Below, one piece after another: positions 19,997-29,175 of a stretch of DNA of 58,591 nucleotides. Location: assembly GCA_021295965.1 (NCBI GenBank), contig JAGWBI010000012.1, positions 1 to 58,591 of the forward strand. The letters run 5' to 3'. The notes under the pieces are model-generated. The model was not told the origin of the DNA. It made no database searches and worked only from the letters and a program-made list of their open reading frames with translations. Position 1 is the stretch's first letter. Each line of letters starts with the position of its first letter. Made by a program: the position numbers and the translations under genes. Source of the DNA: Dehalococcoidia bacterium (lineage in GTDB: Bacteria; Chloroflexota; Dehalococcoidia; Lucifugimonadales; UBA3495).

Positions 19997-20272
19997 ATGC
20001 CAGATGTTATGATGAATTCTCTATCCCTTCTGAAGGGCTTGTGGGGAAAGCTACCGCTTAAACTGCTCGTTCTCTTGGGGGTAGGACTTTTTCTGCCGGG
20101 TGCGATGGGAGGGTTACTCTATGTCCGGAGCCGAGCCAGCTACGAACCGAAGACCATACTTACCATGCCCTTGTCATCCAGTGTAGATGCCGCTCTGATC
20201 GTATTAATGGGGCTTTTGGTCGTCATTGCTATCGCGGCGGTGATTTACGCTGTTTGTTACCGCGAGAGGTGA
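19997..20272 (+). CDS. Small membrane protein, 91 aa, unknown
   Basis: Not recognised. Two hydrophobic segments (about 21-42 and 64-86), short basic N-terminal and C-terminal ends (KGLWGK and CYRER), with a ~20-residue linker (RSRASYEPKTILTMPL). Start uncertain: ATGs at 19997 and two more 12-17 bp on, none with a clear ribosome-binding site. It begins 10 bp after hemW and runs 44 bp into the 3' end of the opposing small membrane gene. Confidence 0.45.
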   Translation: MPDVMMNSLSLLKGLWGKLPLKLLVLLGVGLFLPGAMGGLLYVRSRASYEPKTILTMPLSSSVDAALIVLMGLLVVIAIAAVIYAVCYRER

Positions 20273-20597
20273 TCATTTTCCAAATGAGGTCCCCGACCAT
20301 GAGGAGAGCTGTAAATATCCACGCCATTACCGCCAGCATCAAGATAATAGTGCCGGCGACGATTACGTTGATATTTTCCGGTTTTATCAAATAAGCGCCG
20401 AAAAGAATCACCACCAACCCTATGGCGGCAACGCCACCGATAGAGAACAATGCCAAGTTCAACCAGTTGCTGGCGGGCACGTTGTCCTTCGGCGGGCCGG
20501 CACCGACTGACGACGCTTCGACCGACATAGTCCCGGCGGAGTCGCTCGACGGTAAACCCGCCTCGATTGAACTGACCTGCATACTGGGTGTTGACAT
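20229..20597 (-). CDS. Small membrane protein, 122 aa, unknown
   Basis: Not recognised. A Ser/Ala/Gly-rich N-terminal 40 residues precede two hydrophobic helices (about 46-70 and 78-105), and a basic C-terminal end (SRGNKQRKSPPR). It is convergent with the 91-aa membrane protein gene, overlapping by 44 bp, and divergent from the epoxide hydrolase gene. A product-level link between the two small membrane proteins is possible but not shown. Confidence 0.5.
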   Translation of the reverse strand: MSTPSMQVSSIEAGLPSSDSAGTMSVEASSVGAGPPKDNVPASNWLNLALFSIGGVAAIGLVVILFGAYLIKPENINVIVAGTIILMLAVMAWIFTALLMVGDLIWKMITSRGNKQRKSPPR

Positions 20598-20763
20598 CTT
20601 GCCTATCTCCCACGTTCATCTTACCACTTGACAAAATCGACTGACAAAGGGGGCCAGGCCGCCCGCTTTTCCCGGCCTATGCTAAACTGCCGCCAGCGTC
20701 CGTTTGAACGGGCCGCTGCCTCACCATTACCATTAAATATCGACTCTTCACGGAGGTTCCACT

Positions 20764-21990
20764 ATGGCAGTGCAACCCTACTCCATCAGCGTATCCGATG
20801 ACGTGCTGGAAGACCTCAGGCACCGGCTGGCCCACGTCCGCTGGCCCGACGAAATCCCCGGCGCCGAGTGGGATTACGGTTCCAACCTGGACTACATCAA
20901 GGAACTGGTCTCCTACTGGCGCGACGGCTACGACTGGCGCAAGGCCGAGGCCGGCCTCAATGCCTTCGCCAACTTCTACACCACCATCGAGGGCCAGGGC
21001 ATCCACTTCATCCACGAGAAGGGCAAAGGCCCCAACCCCATGCCAATCATCGTGACCCATGGCTGGCCCGGTTCCATCTACGAGATGCACAAGATCATCC
21101 CCTTACTCACCGACCCGGCCAGCCACGGCGGCGACCCGGCCGACTCATTCGACGTGGTCGTGCCCTCAATGCCGGGCTACGGCTTCAGCGCCCAAACCCG
21201 CGAGCGTGGCGTCAACACCCGCCGCATTGCCGAGCTGTGGGACAGGCTGATGGCCGGTGAGCTGGGCTACCAGCGCTACGCTGCCCAGGGCGGCGACTGG
21301 GGCGCCGGCGTAACCGCCCGGTTGGGTTACCACCATGCCAACCACGTGCTGGGCATCCATACCACCTCCGTCACCCAAGCGATCCCCTACCAGGGCGCCA
21401 GCCTGGAGGGCCTGAGTATGCGGGAGCGGCTGGAGCAGGTCATCGGCACACCCCAGGGCGGCTACCGCCGTGACTTCGCCGCCACGCTGTCCGACGACGA
21501 GCTGGGCATGATTGACCAGCGGGTCTCGTGGCAGGCCGCCGAGGGCGGCTACGCCCATATCCAGGGCACCAAGCCCCAGACCCTTGCCTATGGCCTCAAC
21601 GACTCTCCCGTCGGCCTGTGCGCCTGGATCGTCGAGAAGTACCGCACCTGGAGCGACTGCAACGGCGATGTGGAAAGCGTGTACACCAAAGACGACCTGC
21701 TGACCACCGTGATGATTTACTGGGTCACCCAGACCATCAACTCCAGCACGCGCCTGTACTACGAGAACAGCCGGACGCCCTGGTACTTCGGGCCCGACGA
21801 CCAGATCGGCGTCCCCTGCGCCATCGCGGTGTTCCCCAAGGAACTGTCCACGCCCCCGCGCTCCTGGGCGGAGCGCACCTACAACGTGCAACGCTGGACG
21901 GAAATGGACAGCGGCGGTCACTTCGCGGCGCTGGAAAAGCCGACGGAACTGGTCGCCGATATGCGGGAGTTTTTCCGTGGGCTGCGATAA
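20764..21990 (+). CDS. Epoxide hydrolase (alpha/beta hydrolase, EHN-type)
   Basis: A 408-residue protein: N-terminal EHN domain (about 1-105, including VRWPDE and DWRKAEAGLN) characteristic of microsomal-type epoxide hydrolases, then an alpha/beta hydrolase fold. The oxyanion motif HGWPGS is near 99-104, the nucleophile Asp is in QGGDWGA, and the catalytic His in GGHFAALE near the C-terminus. These hydrolyse epoxides to diols. GGAGG lies before the ATG. It is followed 107 bp on by a flavin monooxygenase gene in the same direction, consistent with joint breakdown of a hydrophobic or terpenoid substrate, but the substrate is unknown. Confidence 0.93.
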   Translation: MAVQPYSISVSDDVLEDLRHRLAHVRWPDEIPGAEWDYGSNLDYIKELVSYWRDGYDWRKAEAGLNAFANFYTTIEGQGIHFIHEKGKGPNPMPIIVTHGWPGSIYEMHKIIPLLTDPASHGGDPADSFDVVVPSMPGYGFSAQTRERGVNTRRIAELWDRLMAGELGYQRYAAQGGDWGAGVTARLGYHHANHVLGIHTTSVTQAIPYQGASLEGLSMRERLEQVIGTPQGGYRRDFAATLSDDELGMIDQRVSWQAAEGGYAHIQGTKPQTLAYGLNDSPVGLCAWIVEKYRTWSDCNGDVESVYTKDDLLTTVMIYWVTQTINSSTRLYYENSRTPWYFGPDDQIGVPCAIAVFPKELSTPPRSWAERTYNVQRWTEMDSGGHFAALEKPTELVADMREFFRGLR

Positions 21991-22097
21991 GGGGAACCCT
22001 TGCTGACATCCTCCGCAAAACCCGTTAACATATTCCGCACCATCACCTCGCACCGGAGGCCGACCGACACGGCCATCAACAAGGAGGAACCCGTTAC

Positions 22098-23267
22098 ATG
22101 ATTACCAAGTTTGGCAGCCTTTGGGCCGGCAACGTCGATATGGACAACCCCGGCTACCAGGGCACTCCCGCCAACGACCGCTGGCTTTCCGACGAGGAAC
22201 TGGCCGGCGGCGGCATCGAAAAGGCCGAGCAGATTGCCATTGCCATGGACCGCCTGGGTTACGACACGTTCTGGGCGGCCGAGCATCACTTCCAGCGGGA
22301 GGGCTACGAGGTTATTCCCAACCTCCTGATGCTGTGGGTGCACCTGGCCCACTTGACCGAGAACCTGCGCTTCGGCTGCGGCTTCAACATCAACCCCATG
22401 TGGAACCCCCTGCGCCTGGCCGAGGACTACGCCACCGCCGACTGGCTCACCGATGGCCGCGTCCGCTTCGGCGTGGGCCGCGGCTACCACACCCGCGAGG
22501 TGGAGGTCTTCGGCGCGCCCATCATGGACCAGAACGCCAACCGCGAGCTCTTTGAGGAGCAGGTGGAAGTCATCTGGAAGGCATTCAATCAGCGCAGTTT
22601 CTCGCACCACGGCAAGAACTACGACATTCCGCCCAACGTACCCTATCGCGGCTACGACCTGGAAGAGATCACCCTGGTTCCCCGGCCGAAGTACGATGTC
22701 GAGTGGTGGCAGCCGGTGGTGTCGGCCAGCGACCGGGCCATCAACTTCATGGCAAAATGGGGCATCAAGGGCATCATCGGCGGCGGCGCGGCCACCGGCG
22801 GAGCCAGCGACGAGGTCATTCATCGTTGGCAGGCCATCCACGCCGAGCATGGCAAGGAATGGGAACTGGGCGAAGGTCTGGCAGTTGGGTATTCCGTGCA
22901 GATTGCCAACTCAGAGAAGGAAGCCATGGACCAGGCCCGCTACTGGATGGAGGAGCGGGTCAAGATGTTCGGCCCGCTGGGATTCATTGCCGGATTGACC
23001 CAGGAGCAACTGGACGCGCTGAACGCCTTTGGCCGGCCCGTGCCACAGGGTCTGAAGATGCCGACCATCGAGGACTCGGTGGAGGCAGGTCAGTACCTGG
23101 TGGGCCCGCCCGACCGCATCACCGAGCAGTTGATGGCTATCCAGGAACGCTACCCCGGCCTGGAAGAGATCAACATCGGCGTCACCAACATGGGCATGCC
23201 CACTTCGGCGTCGCTGGACCAGTTGGAGTGGTTCGCCCGGGACGTGATGCCGCACTTCAACAAGTAG
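22098..23267 (+). CDS. LLM-class flavin-dependent monooxygenase
   Basis: A 389-residue TIM-barrel of the bacterial luciferase-like superfamily, marked by FWAAEHHF, GCGFNINPMWNPLRLAEDYATAD and the VRFGVGRGYHTREVEVFG strand-loop, typical of flavin/FMN-dependent enzymes that insert oxygen into aldehydes, ketones or C-S bonds. A strong AAGGAGG stands at the start. Its position directly downstream of epoxide hydrolase suggests a common pathway. Which cofactor (FMN or F420) it uses cannot be read with certainty. Confidence 0.93.
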   Translation: MITKFGSLWAGNVDMDNPGYQGTPANDRWLSDEELAGGGIEKAEQIAIAMDRLGYDTFWAAEHHFQREGYEVIPNLLMLWVHLAHLTENLRFGCGFNINPMWNPLRLAEDYATADWLTDGRVRFGVGRGYHTREVEVFGAPIMDQNANRELFEEQVEVIWKAFNQRSFSHHGKNYDIPPNVPYRGYDLEEITLVPRPKYDVEWWQPVVSASDRAINFMAKWGIKGIIGGGAATGGASDEVIHRWQAIHAEHGKEWELGEGLAVGYSVQIANSEKEAMDQARYWMEERVKMFGPLGFIAGLTQEQLDALNAFGRPVPQGLKMPTIEDSVEAGQYLVGPPDRITEQLMAIQERYPGLEEINIGVTNMGMPTSASLDQLEWFARDVMPHFNK

Positions 23268-23315
23268 GGTGCGAATAACGGACCGCTGATCCGCTTGCGG
23301 ACTGCGAATGATCAT

Positions 23316-23344
23316 GTAGGGGCGGCGGATAACGTCGCCTCTAC
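23316..23344. repeat. Degenerate family A palindrome
   Basis: GTAGGGGCGGCGGATAACGTCGCCTCTAC: the ends still match family A (GTAGGGGCG/CGCC.CTAC) but the core has diverged. Located between the LLM gene and gpsA. Confidence 0.55.
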
Positions 23345-23352
23345 CACTGTGT

Positions 23353-24387
23353 ATGGAAGTGGAACGCGCTTTGCCGCCTGAGCCAACCTGCCCCACCGCG
23401 GTCGTGGGCGCCACCACCTGGGGCACGACCCTGGCCATCCTGACCGCCCGGGCCGGCGTTCCAGTCACTCTGCTCTGCCGGACGCCCGAGGAGGCGGACG
23501 CCCTGCGCCGAGCCGGCGAACATACCCGTCGCCTGCCCGGGGTCCCATTCCCTTCCGACATGTCGGTGCAGGACGACCCCGAAACGGCGCTCGGCGATGC
23601 CAGGTTGGTGATCGTCGCCGTACCGTCCGACCGCTTCCGGGACAACCTGCGTCGCGTCGCGCGGCATGTGTCCCGCGATGCGGTCATCCTGAGCGTCACC
23701 AAAGGGCTGGAACTCCCCACCGGCCTCCGCATGAGCGAGGTGACCGCCCAGGAGTTGCCGGAGCATCCGACCCAACGGTTCGCCGCTCTGTCCGGCCCCA
23801 ACCTGGCCGGCGAGATAATCAGCGGCAAACCCGCCCTCAGCGTGGTGGCTTCCGAACACGAAGCAACCAGCCGCCTGGCCCAGGACACCCTGATGTCTCC
23901 CGCCTTCCGGGTCTATACCAGCGACGACCTGGTGGGGGTGGAGTTGGGCGGCGCATTGAAGAACATCATCGCTCTCGCGGCTGGCATGGCGGACGGCCTG
24001 AACGCTGGCGATAACGCCAAGGCTGCCCTGGTCACCCGTGGCCTCAATGAAATCGGCCGCCTGGGCATCGCCGCCGGCGCCGAGTTGATGACCTTCGCCG
24101 GGCTGGCCGGTCTGGGCGACGTCATGGCAACCTGCAACAGCCCGCTGAGCCGGAACCGTCGCGTGGGCGAGGAACTTGCCAAGGGCCGCCAGCTGCCCGA
24201 GATCCTGGCCGGCATGGATGCCGTGGCCGAGGGCGTCAACACCACCGTGGCAGCCCTGGAGATGGCGGAGCGGCTGGACGTGGACATGCCCATCACGCGC
24301 CTGATGTCACAGGTACTGTTCGAGGGCCTGCCCGCCGCCGAGTGCATTCCCGTGCTGATGGAACGCCCGCCCCGGTCGGAGTGGTAA
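23353..24387 (+). CDS. gpsA: Glycerol-3-phosphate dehydrogenase [NAD(P)+]
   Basis: A 344-residue enzyme that makes sn-glycerol 3-phosphate from dihydroxyacetone phosphate for phospholipid synthesis. The N-terminal Rossmann motif is GATTWGTTLA (usually GxGxWGT), then SVTKGLE, LSGPNLAGEI, the catalytic Lys in ELGGALKNIIALAAG and the NAKAALVTRGLNE segment with AGLGDVMATC. All family landmarks are present except the altered second residue of the dinucleotide motif. No clear ribosome-binding site precedes the ATG; a slightly later start is possible, but the Rossmann strand begins only at residue 16. Confidence 0.95.
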   Translation: MEVERALPPEPTCPTAVVGATTWGTTLAILTARAGVPVTLLCRTPEEADALRRAGEHTRRLPGVPFPSDMSVQDDPETALGDARLVIVAVPSDRFRDNLRRVARHVSRDAVILSVTKGLELPTGLRMSEVTAQELPEHPTQRFAALSGPNLAGEIISGKPALSVVASEHEATSRLAQDTLMSPAFRVYTSDDLVGVELGGALKNIIALAAGMADGLNAGDNAKAALVTRGLNEIGRLGIAAGAELMTFAGLAGLGDVMATCNSPLSRNRRVGEELAKGRQLPEILAGMDAVAEGVNTTVAALEMAERLDVDMPITRLMSQVLFEGLPAAECIPVLMERPPRSEW

Positions 24388-24454
24388 TGGTGGCGAGTCT
24401 GGTATGATAAATGTGTAGCATAAAGTAGCCGCACATCAGGTCAGGCAACCGGAT

Positions 24455-25150
24455 ATGGTCACTTCACACGAACCGAACGAAGACCGCCTTGACCGGGTTG
24501 AGCGCATCCTGGCCGAAACGGTTGCGGGCCTGGCCGAGGCAAGAACTGCCCTGGCCGAGGCCGCCGCCACCCAGGCCGAGGCCGCCGCCGCCAGCGATGA
24601 GCGGTTGACGCGAATGGAAGCCATGGTCGAGGCGAACACCGCCGCCATCGCTGCGCTTGGCGAGCGCGTTGATCAACTCTCCGAGCAGCAACAGCGCACA
24701 AATCAGGATATGTCCGTCATCAAGGGATGGCAGACCGAACTCACGGTGGAGCGCAACGCCGGGAAGATTTTCCGTCGCCTGTCGCCCCGGGGTTCTTTGA
24801 TGCGCATTTATCCAAAGGACGAACTGGCCCACTACATCAGCCGCGGAACCCGCCACGATTTCATTACTGCCGCCGAAGGGGAAGACGCCACTGCCATAGA
24901 CTTCCTGATGGAAGGAACCGACCACACCGGCGCGCCCGTGATGTTCGCCTTAGAGGTGTCCTACACCGCCGGTTTCACGGATATCGAACGCGCTGTCAGA
25001 AGGGCTCCCCTACTGGCTAAAATGCTGGGCCGGGAAACAGTGATCCCCGCCGTTGCCGCGGAAGTCATCAGCGAGCGGTTCGAGGAAAGCGCACGCGACT
25101 ATAAAATCAGTTGGGCCTATGTTCCCAATGGCAACCGCATCATGCAGTAA
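24455..25150 (+). CDS. Coiled-coil protein with possible PD-(D/E)XK nuclease-like domain
   Basis: A 231-residue protein. Residues ~8-95 are helical with long Ala/Glu/Arg-rich heptads (LAEARTALAEAAATQAEA, and RTNQDMSVIKGW), a coiled coil. The C-terminal half has a strand/helix pattern with Asp in TAIDFLMEGTD, Glu in FALEVSYT and TDIERAVRRAPLLAKMLG, reminiscent of the restriction-endonuclease fold proteins found in cyanobacteria and Chloroflexota, though the EVS replaces the usual ExK. Function unknown; the nuclease resemblance is tentative. It follows gpsA by 67 bp and is convergent with ispH. Confidence 0.6.
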   Translation: MVTSHEPNEDRLDRVERILAETVAGLAEARTALAEAAATQAEAAAASDERLTRMEAMVEANTAAIAALGERVDQLSEQQQRTNQDMSVIKGWQTELTVERNAGKIFRRLSPRGSLMRIYPKDELAHYISRGTRHDFITAAEGEDATAIDFLMEGTDHTGAPVMFALEVSYTAGFTDIERAVRRAPLLAKMLGRETVIPAVAAEVISERFEESARDYKISWAYVPNGNRIMQ

Positions 25151-25164
25151 CCCTGGCGCTGACA

Positions 25165-26085
25165 CTACCGCAGCTCTCGCGGCAGGGTGAAGGTGATGTC
25201 CTCTTCGGCTCCTTCCAGCAGCGTCACGCGCTCCGGTTCCAAGGCGTCGATCACCGCCTCCACCAGGACCTCAGGCGTGGATGCGCCGGAGGTTATGCCC
25301 ACCCGCTGGCGTCCGACCAGCCACTCCCGGTTGATTTCGTCAGGCCCGTTGATCAGGTATGCCGGCACGCCGTTGGCCTCGGCGACCTCCCGCAGGCGGT
25401 TGCAGTTGGATGAGTTCTGCGCCCCGATTACCAGCACCAGGTCAACCTGGCTGGCCATGGTGGTAACGGCATCCTGCCGGTTGGTGGTGGCGTAGCAGAT
25501 GTCGTTACGTACCAGGGCGGAGGGAAACCGCTCCTGGATGGCGCTGATGGCGTTGGCCGTGTCGCCCACCGAAAGAGTGGTCTGCGTGATGACGGCCACC
25601 TCGGTGTCCTCCGACCAGTTCATATCCGCGCTGACTGCCTGTTCCGACAGCGGTGCGGAGTCGTTGATCAGCGTCATGGGCGCCTGCCCCATGGTGCCCC
25701 TCACCTCCTGATGCCCCTGGTGACCCACCAGCAGGACGCGTTTGCCCTCACGGTGATACTTCTTGGCTTCGTTGTGCACCCGCGTCACCAGGGGACACAC
25801 GGCGTCGATGACGCGGAGATTTCGGGCGCCGGCTCGCTCGAAGTCCTCCGGCGGCGAGCCGTGGGCGGAGAAGACCACCAGCGAGCCGTCGGGGACCTCG
25901 TCCACCTCCTCCACCGTGATGGCGCCCTTGCGCTCCAGTTCGGCCACCACGTAGGGATTGTGAACGATCTGGTGCTTCACGTACACGGGCGGCCCGAACC
26001 GCTCCAGGCATTGCTCGACCACGTCGATGGCTCGCACCACACCGGCGCAGAAACCGCGGGGGGAACTGAGGACTACTTCAACCAT
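25165..26085 (-). CDS. ispH: 4-Hydroxy-3-methylbut-2-enyl diphosphate reductase
   Basis: A 306-residue [4Fe-4S] enzyme, last step of the MEP isoprenoid pathway, converting HMBPP to IPP and DMAPP. The three cluster cysteines are Cys13 (GFCAG), Cys97 (AVCPLV) and Cys197 (NDICYAT), with His42 (VHNP), His75 (SAHG) and Glu127 (HQEVRG) in the active site. The chosen ATG is at 26085; the 24 residues of a longer reading frame are only translation of a family A palindrome. This predicts that isoprenoids are made via MEP rather than mevalonate. An amidohydrolase gene lies upstream on the same strand. Confidence 0.97.
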   Translation of the reverse strand: MVEVVLSSPRGFCAGVVRAIDVVEQCLERFGPPVYVKHQIVHNPYVVAELERKGAITVEEVDEVPDGSLVVFSAHGSPPEDFERAGARNLRVIDAVCPLVTRVHNEAKKYHREGKRVLLVGHQGHQEVRGTMGQAPMTLINDSAPLSEQAVSADMNWSEDTEVAVITQTTLSVGDTANAISAIQERFPSALVRNDICYATTNRQDAVTTMASQVDLVLVIGAQNSSNCNRLREVAEANGVPAYLINGPDEINREWLVGRQRVGITSGASTPEVLVEAVIDALEPERVTLLEGAEEDITFTLPRELR

Positions 26086-26118
26086 ATTCGCTACGCTCTC
26101 CAATCCATGTCGCCTACG

Positions 26119-26146
26119 CGGGGGCGAATGATTATTCGCCCCTACG
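26119..26146. repeat. Dispersed palindrome, family A copy
   Basis: GGGGGCGAATGATTATTCGC then CCCTACG, between ispH and the amidohydrolase gene. Confidence 0.85.
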
Positions 26147-26177
26147 AAGGTTTTCAATCATGGTCACCGGGGGATGG

Positions 26178-27353
26178 CTAGGCCGGGTCCGGCTCCCAGC
26201 CCCAAGGGCGCGGGCCCCATCCGGCCTCGAAGACCTCGCCGCGCTTGACCGACAGCACGGGCGTAACGGCGCGATCCGACTGCCGGCCGTTGCCCAGCAC
26301 GTCAAACACCTGCCAGTCGCCATCCACGATGTCCAGCACGGACACGTCGGCCTGCTTGCCCGTTTCCAGGCTGCCCAACCGTTCTTCCTCGCCGATGGCG
26401 CGAGCCGGGTTGATGGTGCACATTTCCACCACCCGGTCCAGCGTGAACCCCATTGCCAGGAACCGGGTCATCATCTCGGTCATGCTGTGGACGGTGCGGA
26501 TGCGGCCCGGCACGGTGAGGTCGGTGCTGATGCAGTGGGGTTCCACGCCCTGGTCCAGCACACGCTCGCCAATGTCGAAGCTGAAGTTGGCGCGGCCGTG
26601 GGCGGTATCCAGCCAGACGCCGCGCTCGTGGGCCTCCCGCGCCTCCGGCACCAGGTTGCCGTCGCCGTCCAGCACGCCGCCCGGATTGGCGGTGAAGAAG
26701 TGCGTTACGATGTCGCCCGGTTCCATAATTGGCAGCAGGTCACGGATCACCTCGGCTGGATAGCGCTTTTCGGTGTCGCCGATGTGCACCATCAGGGGGA
26801 CGCCGGCCTCTTTGGCGGCCCGCTTGGCCAGGCGGGGCATCTCCATGCCCATGATCTCCAACGCCGGCGAGACCATGCGGGCCTTGACGCCGCGAATCGT
26901 GCCGTTGCTCTCCTCAATCACCTGTATGGTGCGTTCCAGATCGATGCTGCTGGGCGCGAAGATGTCGGGCGTGGTGGCCAGCCCGGTCCGGCAGATATGC
27001 AGGAAGGGAATGACCTCAGTGGCGTTGTTGGGGATGATGTGGGCCGGGAAGCCGCCGTAGGTGTCGCAGCCGCTGCTCCCGGCGTCCACCATGGTGGTGA
27101 CGCCGGCGCGGACGCCGCCCAGGTCGGCGTTGACGCCGTTGCCGTTGACCCCCTCGTACACGTGGGTATGCAGGTCGATGAGGCCCGGGATGACGTACTT
27201 GCCGCGTACCTCGACGACCCGGGTTGCCTGGTCGGACGGGATGTCGGCGGCGACGGCGACAATCTTGCCGTCTTCGATGGCGACGTCGTAAGCGCCGTTC
27301 AAGTTCTGCGTCGGGTCAATTACCGTACCGCCTTTGATGAGCAGATCGTACAT
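26178..27353 (-). CDS. Amidohydrolase/deacetylase family metal-dependent hydrolase
   Basis: A 391-residue TIM-barrel hydrolase of the dihydroorotase/hydantoinase type. The HxH metal motif is in GLIDLHTHVYEG, a Lys in GVKARM may be the carboxylated bridging residue, then MVHIGD and THFFT histidines and the Asp in HCISTDL. The N-terminal strand begins MYDLLIKGGTVIDP, matching the ATG at 27353 (GGAGG upstream). The substrate is unclear: D-amino-acid deacetylase and amidohydrolase/deacetylase members share this pattern. It precedes ispH in the same direction with about 90 bp between. Confidence 0.9.
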   Translation of the reverse strand: MYDLLIKGGTVIDPTQNLNGAYDVAIEDGKIVAVAADIPSDQATRVVEVRGKYVIPGLIDLHTHVYEGVNGNGVNADLGGVRAGVTTMVDAGSSGCDTYGGFPAHIIPNNATEVIPFLHICRTGLATTPDIFAPSSIDLERTIQVIEESNGTIRGVKARMVSPALEIMGMEMPRLAKRAAKEAGVPLMVHIGDTEKRYPAEVIRDLLPIMEPGDIVTHFFTANPGGVLDGDGNLVPEAREAHERGVWLDTAHGRANFSFDIGERVLDQGVEPHCISTDLTVPGRIRTVHSMTEMMTRFLAMGFTLDRVVEMCTINPARAIGEEERLGSLETGKQADVSVLDIVDGDWQVFDVLGNGRQSDRAVTPVLSVKRGEVFEAGWGPRPWGWEPDPA

Positions 27354-27459
27354 AAGCGATATCCCTCCGTGTCCTCCGGGTGCGGCAAGCGTAGTCAGCG
27401 CCGCCTTCGGTGTCAAGCAGAAATTCGTTCCTCATATTGGGGACGGCGGTGGGCGCGGA

Positions 27460-27702
27460 TCACCTGTTTCCGGGGCGATAGTCGTCGTCCGTATAGTGTT
27501 CATCGTCCTCATAGTAGTAATGCTCATCAAGATCATCAGGAGGACGCCGGAACCTACCCCAAATCCATTTGCCGGTTACTACCACCACCGCCAGCAGCAC
27601 CAGTCCACCAATCAGCCAAATGTCCAGATAGGCAAGAAATGACAGGTTCGTCGGCTCGACCTGGTTTTGGAGAGACATGGACAGTACGGTGGACAGGTTC
27701 AT
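27460..27702 (-). CDS. Small single-span membrane protein, 80 aa
   Basis: Not recognised. A hydrophobic helix at about 24-50 (LAYLDIWLIGGLVLLAVVVV) is followed by a basic stretch (WGRFRRP) and an acidic, Tyr-rich tail (DEHYYYEDDEHYTDDDY). Start uncertain, with no clear ribosome-binding site. Could be a real small gene or fortuitous; its charge pattern favours a membrane peptide. Confidence 0.4.
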   Translation of the reverse strand: MNLSTVLSMSLQNQVEPTNLSFLAYLDIWLIGGLVLLAVVVVTGKWIWGRFRRPPDDLDEHYYYEDDEHYTDDDYRPGNR

Positions 27703-28229
27703 TGGAATGTACCTATACGCTTACGCTCGTTGGGTATTTTCACATTTTCCGGCAATCTGGCGAAAGCAATCGCATCATGGCTAAAGGTACCCAGGAGCGA
27801 AATACCGATACCCAATCGGGGGTAAAAAAGGCCAGGTTGCGAATCGCGGCTTCATATTATCCCGGATGACAAATTTGCGGCGACGGGGAAATGGACCGCT
27901 TGCACACCGAAAGAGTCGTGGACGCTGCCTGTCGGTTGGCCCCATTGGTACTAAAAATTCCCCGGTGTATTCCGCCACCGTCACATGGGCATTGGCCGGG
28001 GTACGACGCACGGCCGGTTGCCGGCATCTGTTCCGCACAACCTCGTTAATCGCAAGCCTCTTGTCACGCTGGCGACGTTTAGGGTTTTCAGCATCCTGTC
28101 ATCAAGAAATCGCCGAATCTCGCATGATCTCCAATATGCCCCAATCCGACCATTGTAGAACAATGATGCCCCAAACGCGCCAAAGCAGCATCGTCACCGC
28201 GCGTCGGGGCGCTGCCATGTCGCCCACTG
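27703..28229. other. Gap without a recognisable gene
   Basis: About 530 bp upstream of the xerD-like gene. The short reading frames here (for example 27781-28038 on the minus strand) have no family features. The only structure noticed is the inverted repeat CATTGT-AGA-ACAATG at 28151-28165, about 75 bp before xerD, a possible operator. Confidence 0.5.
28151..28165. repeat. Short inverted repeat CATTGT-AGA-ACAATG
   Basis: A perfect 6-bp inverted repeat with 3-bp spacing upstream of the recombinase gene. Its function is unknown. Confidence 0.5.
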
Positions 28230-28238
28230 GTGGAGATC

Positions 28239-29168
28239 ATGAAGCAAACGGTGAACTCGTTCCTCCAGCATCTCGTCATCGAGCGAGGATTTTCCCAGAA
28301 CACGCTGGACGCCTACAGTAACGACCTCAACCAGTTCAGGGCATTCGTCGCCGACAACCTGAACTCCGAGGATCAGGAGGTCTGGCGTCTGGTGGACATC
28401 AATCTCCTCAACGCGTACATCAGCGAGTTGCGCGACAACCGCAAGTATCGCGATACGACCACCGCCCGCAAGGTGGCGGCGGTCCGGTCCTTCTTCGGGT
28501 ACCTCAGCGCCAACGGTTTCATCAACGAAGACCCCACCGAAAATCTGGGTTCGCCACGGGTGGGAAGATCCGTGCCCAAGTTCATCTCCGAAGACGACGT
28601 GAAGACGCTGCTGGCCACGGCGGCCGACACCGGCACCCCGGAGGGCAAGCGGGACGCGAGCATTCTGGAACTGCTCTACGCCACCGGGTTGCGCGTCAGC
28701 GAGCTCGTTGCCCTGAACGTGCAGGACATCGACTTTGAAGAGGGTTTCATCCGCACCTGGGGGAAGGGGTCCAAGGAACGCATCGTTTATCTGTACCCGG
28801 ACGCTCTCTCCAACCTGCGGGAATATATCGGAGGCGCACGGGTGGAACTGTTGGGCCAGAAACGGGGTGAGACGGCCCTTTACTTGAATCAGCGCGGCGA
28901 GCGGTTGACCCGTCAGTGGGTTTGGAACATTCTGAAGACGGCAGCCAAAGCCGCCGGCGTAGATCCCAAGATCACCCCTCATACCCTGCGGCACAGCTTC
29001 GCCACGCACCTGCTGCAGAACGGCGCGTCGCTGCGCCACGTACAGGAACTGCTGGGCCACTCCAGCATATCCACCACGCAGGTGTACACCCACCTCACCG
29101 ACTCCCATGTGCGAGAGGAATATGACCGCAGTCACCCTCGCGCCAAAGCGAAAGCCGCGCGCGAGTAG
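28239..29168 (+). CDS. xerD: Tyrosine recombinase, XerC/XerD type
   Basis: A 309-residue site-specific recombinase with an N-terminal SAM-like core-binding domain (FLQHLVIERGFSQNTLDAY) and a C-terminal catalytic domain. All catalytic residues are visible: Arg152 (TGLRVSE), Lys176 (WGKGSKER), His248 and Arg251 (HTLRHSF), His274 (LGHSSIST) and Tyr283 (QVYTHL). Its length and features match chromosome-dimer-resolving XerC/D rather than phage integrases. The ATG at 28239 gives the usual Xer N-terminus, though its GGTGGAG lies only 3 bp upstream; a GTG nine bases earlier is the alternative. Confidence 0.93.
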   Translation: MKQTVNSFLQHLVIERGFSQNTLDAYSNDLNQFRAFVADNLNSEDQEVWRLVDINLLNAYISELRDNRKYRDTTTARKVAAVRSFFGYLSANGFINEDPTENLGSPRVGRSVPKFISEDDVKTLLATAADTGTPEGKRDASILELLYATGLRVSELVALNVQDIDFEEGFIRTWGKGSKERIVYLYPDALSNLREYIGGARVELLGQKRGETALYLNQRGERLTRQWVWNILKTAAKAAGVDPKITPHTLRHSFATHLLQNGASLRHVQELLGHSSISTTQVYTHLTDSHVREEYDRSHPRAKAKAARE

Positions 29169-29175
29169 TTTTCGA

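Noticed and set aside
27781..28038. 85-codon reading frame on the minus strand
   Set aside because: No ribosome-binding site, no family pattern and an Arg/Pro-rich composition expected of random frames in GC-rich DNA.
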